From positions 265,214-329,213 of the forward strand of contig DLGF01000012.1 in the NCBI GenBank assembly GCA_002482545.1: a DNA stretch of 64,000 nt, written 5' to 3'. A program made the position numbers and the translations under genes. This document shows, one piece after another, positions 47,322-56,448 of this stretch. The notes beneath the pieces are model-generated. The model ran no database searches. It had not been told where the DNA came from and was given only the letters and a program-made list of their open reading frames with translations. Origin of the DNA: Sporomusaceae bacterium UBA7701. Its GTDB lineage: Bacteria > Bacillota > Negativicutes > Sporomusales > UBA7701. Positions within the stretch are counted from its first letter, which is position 1, and each line of letters begins with the position of its first letter.

Positions 47322-50246
47322 TTAGATGCAAATTCGGATTAGCCATGGCTGAACACCATTCATTCGTTTACCTCTGACTCCTAAAACTCGCTTACCCCCT
47401 TGTATGGTAACTGGTATCTTCCCGCTATCAGCCCACTGTTTAAAAATTTTATCCGCATTAAATCCTTCGGCTTTCATGGCTTTTGCGATCTCTGATTTTA
47501 TGATGAAAAAATAGTCATCTTCCGTGTATCCCCAAACTTCATGACCATTTTTGCTATATAGCCCGAACCGCGATTCGTTCGCCGCCAGCCAATCCGGCAG
47601 CCAGTCCCAGGCCCGTTCCGCCTCGGAGGCCTCGGTCTTCGTGATGATCTCCTGGATGATCGCCTCGGCCATGGCGATGGCCTCCACCTTGGCCTGGGCA
47701 TCGGGTATGCCAAATATCCAATAGCTGGCCAGGTACTCCGCGACCACGATGCAAGCGATGGCATCCATGTGGGATTCGATCTTGTCCGTATACTTGCCCC
47801 GTAGCGCGACCCGGGTCTTATGGTACACGTCCCGTAGCCAGTCGTGATTCGTGGCCAGCAGTTGCTCGACGAACAGCTTACCAGCGTGGCCGTAATGCCT
47901 GGCCGTCAGCGGGTACAGGGAGGAGGCGAAGATATCGTCATCGGCGAGTGGGCCCCCTTTCACTTCGATCAACCGGGTGAACACTCCGCCTCGAGTATTT
48001 TGACGGGTGATCTGTGTTTCGCCGGTCATGAGGGCGATAGTTCGCCAGCGAACCGTCGTCTGTAGTCCGTCGCGGGTAGCGCGGCCTTTCCCTTTGCCCT
48101 CGCTGATTTGATAGATCTTCGACTCCACTTCGCCCTTCTGCTTGTCGTTAAGAATTTCGTATTCATTAATGCCCAGGGGTAAATCGGTAAACAGCGCGGC
48201 CGTCCGCTCAGTATTGGTCCTTGAATCCTCGAAGGACTTGGATAGTTCCTCCGGATTTCCCCACACGCTGAGCGCGGCCATCAGCGTGGCCGACTTACCG
48301 CCGCGCGTGGTGTCCCAATTGTGGATCAGGAATGATCGCTGACCGACGATTTTTAACAGCGGCGCCGCAAACGACGCGGCCATGATAAACCGGGCCTTGG
48401 TCCGGGTCCGGAGCTGCCGCATAGTCTCTAACCACACGGCGAAGTCGCCGGCCTGGCCCAGCCCGGCCACCGCCGATTCGGCGGCCGCCTCCCCGATGTC
48501 GATTTTATAGTCACTGGAGATCCCCGGCAGGATGAATACCTGATCCTGATTGCGCCACCCCATTTTGCCAACGCCTTGGGACAGCGGGATAATGTCCATA
48601 TTGGCCGCTTCGAGTGCGGTCAGCCATTTAGTCAGATTCTTCGCCATTTCGCCGTTGATGGTTAACATGGCGTCCGACAGGCACATGATCCGCCTGGCGT
48701 CGAATATCGTGGATTTCGGCAGCGTCGCCGATCGCCAGCCTCCCCGAGGCCCGCGGAACACGACGACGGCCTTTTCCTGTTGGGTGTCGATGTTATAAAT
48801 TCGTTCCGCGATAATCACCGGCACGTAGCTGGCCAGCTGGTACGACTCGCCGAAATTAGTCACCCGCTTGAGATTGATTCCGTTCTGCCGGACCACCCAG
48901 GCAGCCGACGATCCGCTGCCGGGTACGCGCAGGTTGAGCGGGATATCCGGGATGATCGACTGCAGCCAGATTGACCCGTCTGCCGCTGGCGCCGGCGCAT
49001 CCGGGGCACCGCCATCGATGACGGTCAGGCCGGATTGCTCCCGTTTGAATTTGGCCAGTTCCTTCCGGAACGTGTTTTTGTTGACCGGCAGCCGCTGATA
49101 CAGCATGTCGTATTCCGCCGGCAGCTCCTTTTCAAGGATGGCCGCATCGGCCAGGAATTCCTGTGTATAGACGATTTCCGGTGTCAATATGGTGTGAGAT
49201 TTGACCCGAGCCCGAATCTGCGGCAGCTTACCCAGGGACCAGCCGCAGGGGGCCTGCATCCCGCAGCCGCCCGGCGGGCACCCCTGGAAGCCCAGGGCAG
49301 TGCGGATATAATCGCAGGAATACGGTCCTTTGAAATCCTCCATGATATGGCGGATTTTTTTCATGGTTTTATCAGCGTCAAATTTTTCACCCAACCAGGT
49401 GCGGATCAGTTCAACGGAAAATTCTTCCCCGCCTACTCCCCGGACGGCATTGGCTATTGCCGCTACCCATTCCGGCTCGGGCATGGTTTTATAATTCAGC
49501 TGCCAGTTCTGCAGGAATATGCAGTTTCTGAGCATGTATTCTACCGGGCCGTCTGTCGGGCGCCGCTCGAAGGCCGCCTGGCGCTGCCTGGTCGCCGCCG
49601 CCTGCTCCATGGCCGGCAGCAGCTCATCGATCTCGGCCGGATCATATCGGATGTCGCATTGCTCGATAACCTGGGCCAACACCGGTTCCGTTGGTATTTT
49701 TACATTCAGAGTGCCGGGCAGACGCATGACCCGGCAAAGGTCCTGCACCGAATCCACTTTCCAGCCGTTGGCCTGGCCCCTTTGGAGCAGCCACTTCTGC
49801 AGCCGCGTCAGGATGCCCTGGGCGCGCTGTTTTTCTTCCGGGGTATCGAACATCCATGGTTCCTTTAGCAGCCACCAAAACTGTAGCCCGTGCCCCGAGT
49901 GGACGACGATCGACGGCGGCAGGCAGTCCGGCACCAGCGTCATGGCCTCCTGGACGGTCCGCGGCAGGTTGGGCGCCGCATGGGCGGGGCTGAAGATATC
50001 CACGTCCGCCCACAGCGCCGGAATGCCGATGATGTCGGGGTCGGATAGTTTACTGTTTTTCGCCTGGCCGGAGATCCCCGGGGAAAAATAGATATCCTGT
50101 TGTCCCGCGGCGGCGATCGCCGCCGGTACCGCCGAAAAGTCGCTGACCGGTATCGCTCGGGCGGCGGCCGACGGCAGGGCGAAAACTTGCGTATATCCTG
50201 TTTCGGCATATTGGAAAATCGTCGATAAAAACTGTATTATATCCAT
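47322..50246 (-). CDS. Primase-helicase: N-terminal RepB-like primase and C-terminal DUF927 ATPase
   Basis: A 974-residue replication protein. The N-terminal 200 residues carry a primase-like pattern: ALWADVDIF (D-x-D), IVVHSGHGLQFWWLL (conserved His), and RVMRLPGTLNVK. A Cys cluster follows near residue 330 (CPPGGCGMQAPC). The C-terminal half is DUF927: AWVVRQNG, then HNWDTTRGGKSATLMAAL (Walker A, around residue 645), and NEYEILNDKQKGEVESKIYQI. It should prime and unwind DNA at the phage origin. The start is ATG 50246, with AGGGGAGCC upstream. Confidence 0.92.
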   Translation of the reverse strand: MDIIQFLSTIFQYAETGYTQVFALPSAAARAIPVSDFSAVPAAIAAAGQQDIYFSPGISGQAKNSKLSDPDIIGIPALWADVDIFSPAHAAPNLPRTVQEAMTLVPDCLPPSIVVHSGHGLQFWWLLKEPWMFDTPEEKQRAQGILTRLQKWLLQRGQANGWKVDSVQDLCRVMRLPGTLNVKIPTEPVLAQVIEQCDIRYDPAEIDELLPAMEQAAATRQRQAAFERRPTDGPVEYMLRNCIFLQNWQLNYKTMPEPEWVAAIANAVRGVGGEEFSVELIRTWLGEKFDADKTMKKIRHIMEDFKGPYSCDYIRTALGFQGCPPGGCGMQAPCGWSLGKLPQIRARVKSHTILTPEIVYTQEFLADAAILEKELPAEYDMLYQRLPVNKNTFRKELAKFKREQSGLTVIDGGAPDAPAPAADGSIWLQSIIPDIPLNLRVPGSGSSAAWVVRQNGINLKRVTNFGESYQLASYVPVIIAERIYNIDTQQEKAVVVFRGPRGGWRSATLPKSTIFDARRIMCLSDAMLTINGEMAKNLTKWLTALEAANMDIIPLSQGVGKMGWRNQDQVFILPGISSDYKIDIGEAAAESAVAGLGQAGDFAVWLETMRQLRTRTKARFIMAASFAAPLLKIVGQRSFLIHNWDTTRGGKSATLMAALSVWGNPEELSKSFEDSRTNTERTAALFTDLPLGINEYEILNDKQKGEVESKIYQISEGKGKGRATRDGLQTTVRWRTIALMTGETQITRQNTRGGVFTRLIEVKGGPLADDDIFASSLYPLTARHYGHAGKLFVEQLLATNHDWLRDVYHKTRVALRGKYTDKIESHMDAIACIVVAEYLASYWIFGIPDAQAKVEAIAMAEAIIQEIITKTEASEAERAWDWLPDWLAANESRFGLYSKNGHEVWGYTEDDYFFIIKSEIAKAMKAEGFNADKIFKQWADSGKIPVTIQGGKRVLGVRGKRMNGVQPWLIRICI

Positions 50247-50306
50247 CAAGGCTCCCCTTTCCCGGGCGGGAAATCACGGCCGGTCCATTTGGCACTATGC
50301 CTCCAC

Positions 50307-50414
50307 TCAATCGGAAAACTTTCTTTTCTGCCAATCTCGCCTATAACTTTTCCGGCCAAGTTCGAAGAAGAAAATTATCCCAAAAGCAATTAACTGTCCC
50401 ATAAACCAGTCCAT
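50307..50414 (-). CDS. 35-residue single-span membrane protein
   Basis: A short frame, ATG 50414 to TGA 50307, with GGAGGGTCGTAGTA before it. It reads DWFMGQLIAFGIIFFFELGR and then a basic tail (KSYRRDWQKRKFSD). One transmembrane helix and a positive tail are clear. Function unknown. Confidence 0.6.
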   Translation of the reverse strand: MDWFMGQLIAFGIIFFFELGRKSYRRDWQKRKFSD

Positions 50415-50416
50415 TA

Positions 50417-50728
50417 CTACGACCCTCCCATCACGGCTGCATAGCGGCAGCCGTCAGCGTGTCCCCGCAAATACCGTTTATCGCCTGCGAGCTTTAACCG
50501 ATCGTATTCATCGGGCTTGACCCCGCCGCACTGCAGGCAACAATAGACTTGAACTTCCCCAGGACCACGATAGACAAGCTTTGAATATTCATAGCACTGA
50601 AGCATTTCCCGGAGGTCGGTATTTTTCATGAGTAGGTCATGATTCTTATCTTCAAGCTCACAACGTAGGTCGCAGTATTCGGCTACTCCTTGTCCTAGAT
50701 TGGTACCGCAGTTTTTACACTCGCTCAC
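50417..50728 (-). CDS. Zinc-binding small phage protein
   Basis: A 103-residue protein with CKNCGTNLGQG at the N-terminus and CCLQCGG near residue 65, each a CxxC pair. Further Cys (YCDLRCE, GCRYA) suggest two metal sites. The middle is a helix (DKNHDLLMKNTDLREMLQCYEY). Three bases separate it from the 35-residue gene. No family recognised. Confidence 0.7.
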   Translation of the reverse strand: MSECKNCGTNLGQGVAEYCDLRCELEDKNHDLLMKNTDLREMLQCYEYSKLVYRGPGEVQVYCCLQCGGVKPDEYDRLKLAGDKRYLRGHADGCRYAAVMGGS

Positions 50729-50775
50729 TCTTGTTTGCCTCCCTTGATGGCCACGAACGGCGCCTTTTTCGAAAG

Positions 50776-52386
50776 TTACTCCTCCTCACCCGAATCGTCG
50801 CGCACATATAGTTCATGCGTTCCATCCCGCAGGGCACGCTCTTCGGCAGATATTTCGTAGCCCAGCCTCTTCAGGGCATCATAAAGGGCATCGAGCACCT
50901 CACTACCCTTAAACCTGCACTGCCAGTCGTGATATTTTGCTCGCTCATCCTCCAGGCCGCAATAGGCCGTGGCGAGAAGCACCTTCTCCGGTGATGCCTC
51001 AAACGCGTCAAAAATTGCCGCCTCGGCCATGATCTCTTCGTCGTTGCAGTCGTCCTCATCCTCGGGCTCGGAGATCTCAATGTCTAGCACATTGCAGATT
51101 TCGTCATTCAGGTTGCAATAGGCCAACTCGCCCATTAACACCGCCTTCAACGTAAACGCCATGATGTTGCGAGCGTCCTTCTGGCGGCCGGCATAGTTTT
51201 TGACGAACTCGCCCCGCAGCTCGTAGGCCCGTTTGTGAAGCTCGTCGAGCTGCTGGCGCTGCTCTTGCAGCTGCCGCTGTTTTTCCAGGGATGGTCCGGC
51301 GAAGACACTAGGACCATTCTCTGACGACTCTTTATACAACACGATGCTGTATGAAGAATCGGTGAAAAAATACTTAATCTCGCCGGCGTCGGCTGGCTTT
51401 GTGACTTTTGTTCCGGAATGAAAGTTGTACCACTGCACTTGATGCAGCCCGTCCGTTTTTTGGACTTGGGTTGCGAACGTTTCAAGCTCCGCGATTATAG
51501 CGGCTTTGAACTTTTCCTGCTTTTCCTGTTCAATAGCCTGTTTGACCTTCCATTGGAAATCTTTAGTACCGATGGAGTCTAGGACTATATTCTTCAGTTT
51601 AACGTCACTAATTTTATCCAGTTCCGCATAATCGGCCAACGTCGCCCCACGGGCCACCGACTCCTGGAACTTGTCCCCGTCCAGCTCCAGCAGCTTCATC
51701 CGGCGCCTGATGGTGTTTTGAGAAAAACCGGTCTGCTGCGAAATATCACCAATTGTTTCGCCGAAATCCAACATCATCTGGAAGCCTTGCGCCTGCTCCC
51801 ATATGGTCAGGTCGCTGCGCTGCATGTTTTCAAGCAGCATGGTTGATACCTGGGTCTTGGGATCCATGTCAGCTATTACGCACGGCACTCCCTCCAGGCC
51901 GGCCAGCTTCGCAGCCGCCAGCCGGCGGTGGCCGATGACGACGCGGTAATTACCTCTGCTCTCCCAGTGGGAGCAGGGCGGCTTTGTCCCTTTATCATGA
52001 CCTTCTTTGCATTTCCCGACACCGCTGTTGTAAAGACGGCACGACGGGCAATAACCAGAGTTATCCGGCACCACCGTCAAATTTTGCAATATCCCGTTCG
52101 ACTTGATGCTGGCCGCCAGCTCGGTCAGGTCTCCTAAGTCTTTCCGGGGATTATCGGGATGCGGGAATATTTTATTGATTTCAATATTGGTAATCATGGT
52201 TTTGCTTTCTCCTTTCTCTTCCAGCCACCCGCAGCGGCTGTTGCAGCCGTAATCCGGGCCTTCAGGGCAATTGCGGCAGCAACCGACATTGTCCTGAAGG
52301 CTATAGCCGCATGGCGGGCAGGTTATCCGTCCAAGCCAATTGGAGTCGGCTTTATATGGGCTTGTGCAAACTAATCTGACTGTCAT
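50776..52386 (-). CDS. ParB-like protein with a cysteine-rich insertion
   Basis: A 536-residue protein. A Cys-rich N-terminus (CPPCGYSLQDNVGCCRNCPEG...C...C) precedes a ParB/Spo0J N-domain: IFPHPDNPRKDLGDL, then GHRRLAAAKLAG and LLENMQRSDLTIWEQAQGFQ. A second Cys cluster (CPSCRLYNSGVGKC...PPC) is inserted inside that domain. A helix-turn-helix follows (GDISQQTGFSQNTIRRRMKLLEL). It could be a CTP-binding partition-type protein or a DNA-binding regulator. The start could be ATG 52386 (AGAGGTGA) or ATG 52197 (AAAGGAG), the second lacking the first cluster. Confidence 0.85.
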   Translation of the reverse strand: MTVRLVCTSPYKADSNWLGRITCPPCGYSLQDNVGCCRNCPEGPDYGCNSRCGWLEEKGESKTMITNIEINKIFPHPDNPRKDLGDLTELAASIKSNGILQNLTVVPDNSGYCPSCRLYNSGVGKCKEGHDKGTKPPCSHWESRGNYRVVIGHRRLAAAKLAGLEGVPCVIADMDPKTQVSTMLLENMQRSDLTIWEQAQGFQMMLDFGETIGDISQQTGFSQNTIRRRMKLLELDGDKFQESVARGATLADYAELDKISDVKLKNIVLDSIGTKDFQWKVKQAIEQEKQEKFKAAIIAELETFATQVQKTDGLHQVQWYNFHSGTKVTKPADAGEIKYFFTDSSYSIVLYKESSENGPSVFAGPSLEKQRQLQEQRQQLDELHKRAYELRGEFVKNYAGRQKDARNIMAFTLKAVLMGELAYCNLNDEICNVLDIEISEPEDEDDCNDEEIMAEAAIFDAFEASPEKVLLATAYCGLEDERAKYHDWQCRFKGSEVLDALYDALKRLGYEISAEERALRDGTHELYVRDDSGEEE

Positions 52387-52408
52387 TGGATCACCTCTTT
52401 TTCTTTCG

Positions 52409-53614
52409 TTATCGCAGCCAAACCAGTCGCTTCGCCGCCCTGGTCACCCCGGTATAGCGCCACCGGGCCTGAAACAGGGGATCGTTCGGGTCGTGCCAGC
52501 TGTCGTCGTAGAGGAGCACATTATCCCACTCACTGCCCTGGGCGGCGTGGCAGGTAATGCAGTACCCAAACTGGAAGATAACACCCTTCATGTCGCCCCG
52601 GGCCTGCTTGTTCTCCCAGAGGGCCCGCGGGTTGAATTTCAGCTCCGTGAATTCGGCTGTATCTTCCCACAGCGGCCGCAGGTTCAGCAGATGTTCGGTG
52701 ACGGCAACCGGCTGTGATCGCCAAGGAACTGACTCCCGGCGCTCCCGCTGCTCGACATGGGTGCAATATCCGATCAGACCATTGACCAGGGCGGTCGGGA
52801 ATTTTCCGTCGAATAAAATCGTGTCCCAGGCGTTACGCTTGCAGATGAGCTTTTCGCCCACAGCCGGCAGTTCGCCCTCAAAGCCCCGCCATTGCCTGGC
52901 CTGCTGGTTGACCTTGCAGGCCGTCGCATTGCGGCCGGCAATGATCTGGTCGGCCCAAGCGAACATGTCTTTCTGATACTCATCCCGGATAATTTCCTTC
53001 GGCATCTGCCAGATGCAGCCGATTGCGCTTTCATCTTCCCGGAGCGGCTTCCCCTTCCGAATGCGTTCCGCCAGGTAGGCGATCGCGGATCCTTCATCCT
53101 GGCGCATGATTTCCTCCAGGGTAACGTCCGGATCAGTCAGCAGGTCGGTTTCGTCGCCGTTGACCGGCGGCAGTTGAAATGGATCGCCGACGGTGATGAT
53201 CGGGATGTCAAAGCTCAGTAAATCATACAGAAGCTTCTGGCTCAGCATGCTGACCTCGTCCACCAGAATAACTCCCGGCTTCGGGTCCAGGCGTTCCTTC
53301 CGCTCGGTAATCAGCCGGCGCTTGAATCGTCGATTACCATCATCATCATAGTACGGTACCAGTTTGACCTCAGAATTGTAAATCAGCTGGTGAATGGTCG
53401 TCGCCGGCATACCCCGCTGCTGCATAACCAAAGCTGCCTTGCCTGTGAAGGCGCAGTATGCGATTCGATCCTCGGCCAGTTCATTTGCAATGACGGAAGA
53501 CAGGTATGTTTTTCCGGTGCCGGCATATCCGGCAACCTTGAATATTTGCTCATTGCCGTCGGACCACCATCGCTTGGCGCGCTCAAGGCCGACCTGCTGC
53601 ATCCGGTTAAGCAT
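52409..53614 (-). CDS. Superfamily 1 helicase (RecD/Dda-like)
   Basis: A 401-residue helicase. It has Walker A VAGYAGTGKTYLSS (about residues 25-40), then CAFTGKAALVMQQRG (motif Ia), VILVDEVSMLSQKL (DE motif II), VGDPFQLPPV (motif III) and the late motif AAQGSEWDNVLLYDD and YTGVTRAAKRLVW (motifs V-VI). It is a 5'-3' enzyme by family, probably used in phage replication or recombination. The start is ATG 53614, with AGGGAGGTGAAACCC upstream. Confidence 0.94.
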   Translation of the reverse strand: MLNRMQQVGLERAKRWWSDGNEQIFKVAGYAGTGKTYLSSVIANELAEDRIAYCAFTGKAALVMQQRGMPATTIHQLIYNSEVKLVPYYDDDGNRRFKRRLITERKERLDPKPGVILVDEVSMLSQKLLYDLLSFDIPIITVGDPFQLPPVNGDETDLLTDPDVTLEEIMRQDEGSAIAYLAERIRKGKPLREDESAIGCIWQMPKEIIRDEYQKDMFAWADQIIAGRNATACKVNQQARQWRGFEGELPAVGEKLICKRNAWDTILFDGKFPTALVNGLIGYCTHVEQRERRESVPWRSQPVAVTEHLLNLRPLWEDTAEFTELKFNPRALWENKQARGDMKGVIFQFGYCITCHAAQGSEWDNVLLYDDSWHDPNDPLFQARWRYTGVTRAAKRLVWLR

Positions 53615-53789
53615 GGGTTTCACCTCCCTCGGCTTCGGAGTCAACTCTCTGCCATTCGTCCAGAAATTCAGGAAGGGTACTGCTGACAAAATGCAGGGCT
53701 ACATATCCAGCGTAAATGCCTTTTATCCGCTTTCCCCACTGCAATCCGAATCCACAATATTGGTTGTCAACCTCTAAAATGACCACCAT
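53607..53789 (-). CDS. Unknown 60-residue phage protein
   Basis: The start ATG 53789 has GGAG upstream; an earlier TTG is less likely. The sequence reads VVILEVDNQYCGFGLQWGK, AGYVALHF and PEFLDEWQRVDSEAEGGE. The beta-alpha pattern could be a small fold. It overlaps the helicase start by eight bases. No family recognised. Confidence 0.6.
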   Translation of the reverse strand: MVVILEVDNQYCGFGLQWGKRIKGIYAGYVALHFVSSTLPEFLDEWQRVDSEAEGGETHA

Positions 53790-53795
53790 CCGCAA

Positions 53796-54221
53796 TCAAC
53801 TCCGTAATATCTGAATCGCTTCATCGGGGGACCGGGCTACGCCGGCGCGGGCCCCGATGTGTTGCATGTTTTGGATAAACGTTTTTTGCTCCGGACTGGA
53901 CTTTCCGTTTTCCGCCTTGACTTCGACCGTGGTTAGCACCGGCACTTGCCGGCCAACCAGTTCCGGGGTAATCTCCAGCGGCGAGGCGCCGATCAGGTCG
54001 GAAAAGCCGGGCGGCGCCCCGGTGTTGAAAGTCCGGGCATTTTTTATCAGAACATCGCCGGGCTCGACGATAATCTCCTGCCGGCGACTGAAGTGCTTGG
54101 CGTTGCCGGTCCAGCCCTGCCCGACGTTGATCCGCCAGAAAGGCACCAATCCGTAGAGTGGGAATAAATATCGGGATACGGCCATCCGTATGGCGTTTTG
54201 GACGTCACGTTCCTGTTGCAT
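53796..54221 (-). CDS. VRR-NUC domain nuclease
   Basis: A 141-residue protein. PPGFSDLIG and the catalytic TTVEVKAENGKSSPEQ (E-x-K type PD-(D/E)xK core) mark a VRR-NUC nuclease, a group that includes Holliday-junction and replication nucleases of phages. An N-terminal helix (ERDVQNAIRMAVSRYL) precedes it. The start is ATG 54221 (GGAGGAATCCG); it overlaps the upstream gene by 17 bases. Confidence 0.9.
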   Translation of the reverse strand: MQQERDVQNAIRMAVSRYLFPLYGLVPFWRINVGQGWTGNAKHFSRRQEIIVEPGDVLIKNARTFNTGAPPGFSDLIGASPLEITPELVGRQVPVLTTVEVKAENGKSSPEQKTFIQNMQHIGARAGVARSPDEAIQILRS

Positions 54222-54621
54222 CGGATTCCTCCGCAGCACCCCGGCAGATTTTCAGGTCCGTCCGAATCCGCGGCCGGTAGTGCCGACTTCGCTGCTGTTC
54301 GATGGTTTTTTCCATGGCGCCGATAACCTTGTATAAATCGATCGTCAGCGTTTTATGCTTGTCTAACCACTGTTTAAGCGGCCCCAATATCTCTTGTTCG
54401 TCTTTGGCCGCCCGGCGCCGCTTCCGGACCGCCTGGAATTTGCTCGCAATATCATAGCCCTCGTAGGCGCTGAATTTGGTCAGTTCCACCTCATGAAGAA
54501 AGTCCTGTGTTTCCAGGTCGGTCTGCCCGATATCGTCATACAACCGGGACCAGTGTTCCTCCAGCTCGTTCAGAGCGGCTAAGAAACGGGCGACCGCGGT
54601 AAAGGTATCCTGTGCATTCAT
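54205..54621 (-). CDS. Unknown 138-residue helical protein
   Basis: The protein is a chain of amphipathic helices (LAALNELEEHWSRLYDDIG, KFQAVRKRRRAAKDEQE, DLYKVIGAMEKTIEQQ) with a basic C-terminus. The start ATG 54621 overlaps the stop of a 31-residue gene (ATGA). It sits in the replication gene group; no function known. Confidence 0.7.
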   Translation of the reverse strand: MNAQDTFTAVARFLAALNELEEHWSRLYDDIGQTDLETQDFLHEVELTKFSAYEGYDIASKFQAVRKRRRAAKDEQEILGPLKQWLDKHKTLTIDLYKVIGAMEKTIEQQRSRHYRPRIRTDLKICRGAAEESDATGT

Positions 54622-54713
54622 TTACGGCTACCGCCGATAACGATCGCCATGAACAAGCATCCCAGGCTGCCGCTTGCTATTGCCGTGACCGGCAGCCAGT
54701 ACCATTCCACCAT
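54618..54713 (-). CDS. 31-residue single-span membrane protein
   Basis: A short frame, ATG 54713 to TGA 54618, with GGAGGTCAATAAC before it. It reads VEWYWLPVTAIASGSLGCLF, then MAIVIGGSRK. It is one hydrophobic helix with a basic end. It overlaps the next gene at ATGA, so translation is coupled. Confidence 0.6.
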   Translation of the reverse strand: MVEWYWLPVTAIASGSLGCLFMAIVIGGSRK

Positions 54714-54727
54714 GTTATTGACCTCCA

Positions 54728-55000
54728 TCAATGCCTGCAGTCTGGGCAGTCATCATAGCTGTCGCTGTGCGGGCAAAGTATTTTAAGTTTAGGTACATGC
54801 GGTTTTTGGGGAGAAATTGCAACATATAACACTATCAACCAACCAATCAGCATCAACCCTCTTGCAATATAGTCGCAAACCATTTCTTCAGGGGATTGCG
54901 GTTTGAGATTCCAGCCGAAGTACCACGTTTCGCCGAAATTAAAGATAAACCCGATCAATATTGTCGCTGCTCCTATAAAAAACGATTTCAACCTACTCAT
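54728..55000 (-). CDS. Small two-span membrane protein
   Basis: A 90-residue protein with two transmembrane helices (FFIGAATILIGFIFNFGETWY and IARGLMLIGWLIVLYVAI) and a C-terminal Cys/His tail (LCPHSDSYDDCPDCRH), a possible metal site. It lies between helicase and VRR-NUC genes. Function unknown. Confidence 0.7.
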   Translation of the reverse strand: MSRLKSFFIGAATILIGFIFNFGETWYFGWNLKPQSPEEMVCDYIARGLMLIGWLIVLYVAISPQKPHVPKLKILCPHSDSYDDCPDCRH

Positions 55001-55006
55001 TCGTTT

Positions 55007-56389
55007 TTACGAACCTCCAAGAGGTATATTTTTTAATTCACATTGCTTAAGTATCCACCCTGGGCGATAGCCCCGCTGCATGGCGATCTGCTCCAGCGTG
55101 ACCACGTCCCGGGCCCGGCCGATTTCCTGGCGAAGCCGCTTTTTCTCCAGCTCCAGTATTTCGGCCAGTTCGCCGGCGCGCTGCTCGGGCTCGGCCCGCT
55201 CCTCGCCCGGGTAGCGGTAGCCGCAGATCTCGCACACCGGTCCGGGCTTATGGGCGCCGTAACATTGCGGGCAAACCTTGAGCGGGATCTCCGGCTTGAC
55301 GCCGGATTTTTTCTTTTTGCTTTCCAGGCTCCACTCGCGGTCATCATCCGGGAGGCCATGCCGGTACACGTTGCCGACGGCGTCGATGATGACGGCCACC
55401 TTCTCAGGGTTGTCGGGATCCTGCCGCATGGCCCGCATGGCCTGCTGGATGTAGAGAGTCAGCGATTGCGTGGGCCTGGCCAGAATCACCGCGTCCATAT
55501 CGGCGATGTCGTATCCCTCGGATATGAGGTCTACATTGCACAACACACGGATCCGGCCGGTCTTAAAATCTTCGGTTGCTGCTTCCCGGGCTACCCGGTG
55601 GGTGTCGCCGTCAATATGCAGCGCCGGGATCCCGGCCTGGCGAAACATCTCCGCCGTGTGTTGGCTCTGTGCAATACTGGCGCAATAGCAGATTGCCTTC
55701 GCCCCGGGGGCCAGCTTTTGATACTGCTCGATCTGGTCGCCGATAATTTCGGACCGGTCCATCCTCATGGCGACTTCCTTCTGGTCGTAATCGCCATATC
55801 GGAGTACCTTCAAGTCGGCCAGGTCAGCGCGCACCGGCGGCGCGAAGTATTTATAGGGTGCCAGGTTGCCCCAGGCAATGAGCTGCTTCGCAGTCGGTCC
55901 CATGATCAGCGATTCGAAGATATCCCCCAGGCCCTGACCGCCCATCCTGGCCGGCGTCGCCGTCAGGCCAACGACAAAGGCGTCCGGATAGGCTTCCATC
56001 AACTTGCGCCATGTGGCGGCCGTGCTATGGTGGGCCTCGTCAATAATGATAATTGTCGGGGCATGGACCCGATTGACGCGCCGGACGACGGTCTGAATAC
56101 TGGCGACTTGTATGTATTCGTCCGGCATCATGGGGTAGTCGGCGGCGACGATGCCATGAGATATGCCGAGGCGGGAAAAGGTTTTGGATGATTGGCGGAT
56201 CAGTTCCTGACGATGGACCACGAAGAGGGTCCGGTTACCCATGACCCGGGCCTTAGAGGCCATGTCGGCCATGATGACCGTCTTGCCGGCGCCGCAGGGC
56301 GCCACTATGCAGGTGCGCCGAATGCCGCGCTGGAATTCCATTCGCGCGCCGTCAACCATGATTTCCTGATATGGTCTAAGCTGTAGCAT
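55007..56389 (-). CDS. DEAH-box superfamily 2 helicase with C-terminal zinc ribbon
   Basis: A 460-residue helicase. It has LRPYQEIMVDGA, Walker A VAPCGAGKTVIMADMA (about 29-42), IIIIDEAHHST (motif II DEAH), VGLTATPARMGG (motif III) and RVLCNVDLISEGYDI (motif V). The C-terminus has CPQCYGAHKPGPVCEICG, a zinc ribbon. This is the phage type used in recombination-dependent replication or repair. The start ATG 56389 (MLQLRPYQ) has GGGAGGACTTT upstream. Confidence 0.94.
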   Translation of the reverse strand: MLQLRPYQEIMVDGARMEFQRGIRRTCIVAPCGAGKTVIMADMASKARVMGNRTLFVVHRQELIRQSSKTFSRLGISHGIVAADYPMMPDEYIQVASIQTVVRRVNRVHAPTIIIIDEAHHSTAATWRKLMEAYPDAFVVGLTATPARMGGQGLGDIFESLIMGPTAKQLIAWGNLAPYKYFAPPVRADLADLKVLRYGDYDQKEVAMRMDRSEIIGDQIEQYQKLAPGAKAICYCASIAQSQHTAEMFRQAGIPALHIDGDTHRVAREAATEDFKTGRIRVLCNVDLISEGYDIADMDAVILARPTQSLTLYIQQAMRAMRQDPDNPEKVAVIIDAVGNVYRHGLPDDDREWSLESKKKKSGVKPEIPLKVCPQCYGAHKPGPVCEICGYRYPGEERAEPEQRAGELAEILELEKKRLRQEIGRARDVVTLEQIAMQRGYRPGWILKQCELKNIPLGGS

Positions 56390-56448
56390 AAAGTCCTCCC
56401 GGGGAAAAGATAGCCCGTCCCAGCAAGCCAGAACGGGCTATATCCAAT

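Noticed and set aside
55043..56191. 382-codon plus-strand frame opposite the DEAH helicase
   Set aside because: Antisense shadow; helicase motifs on the minus strand are complete.
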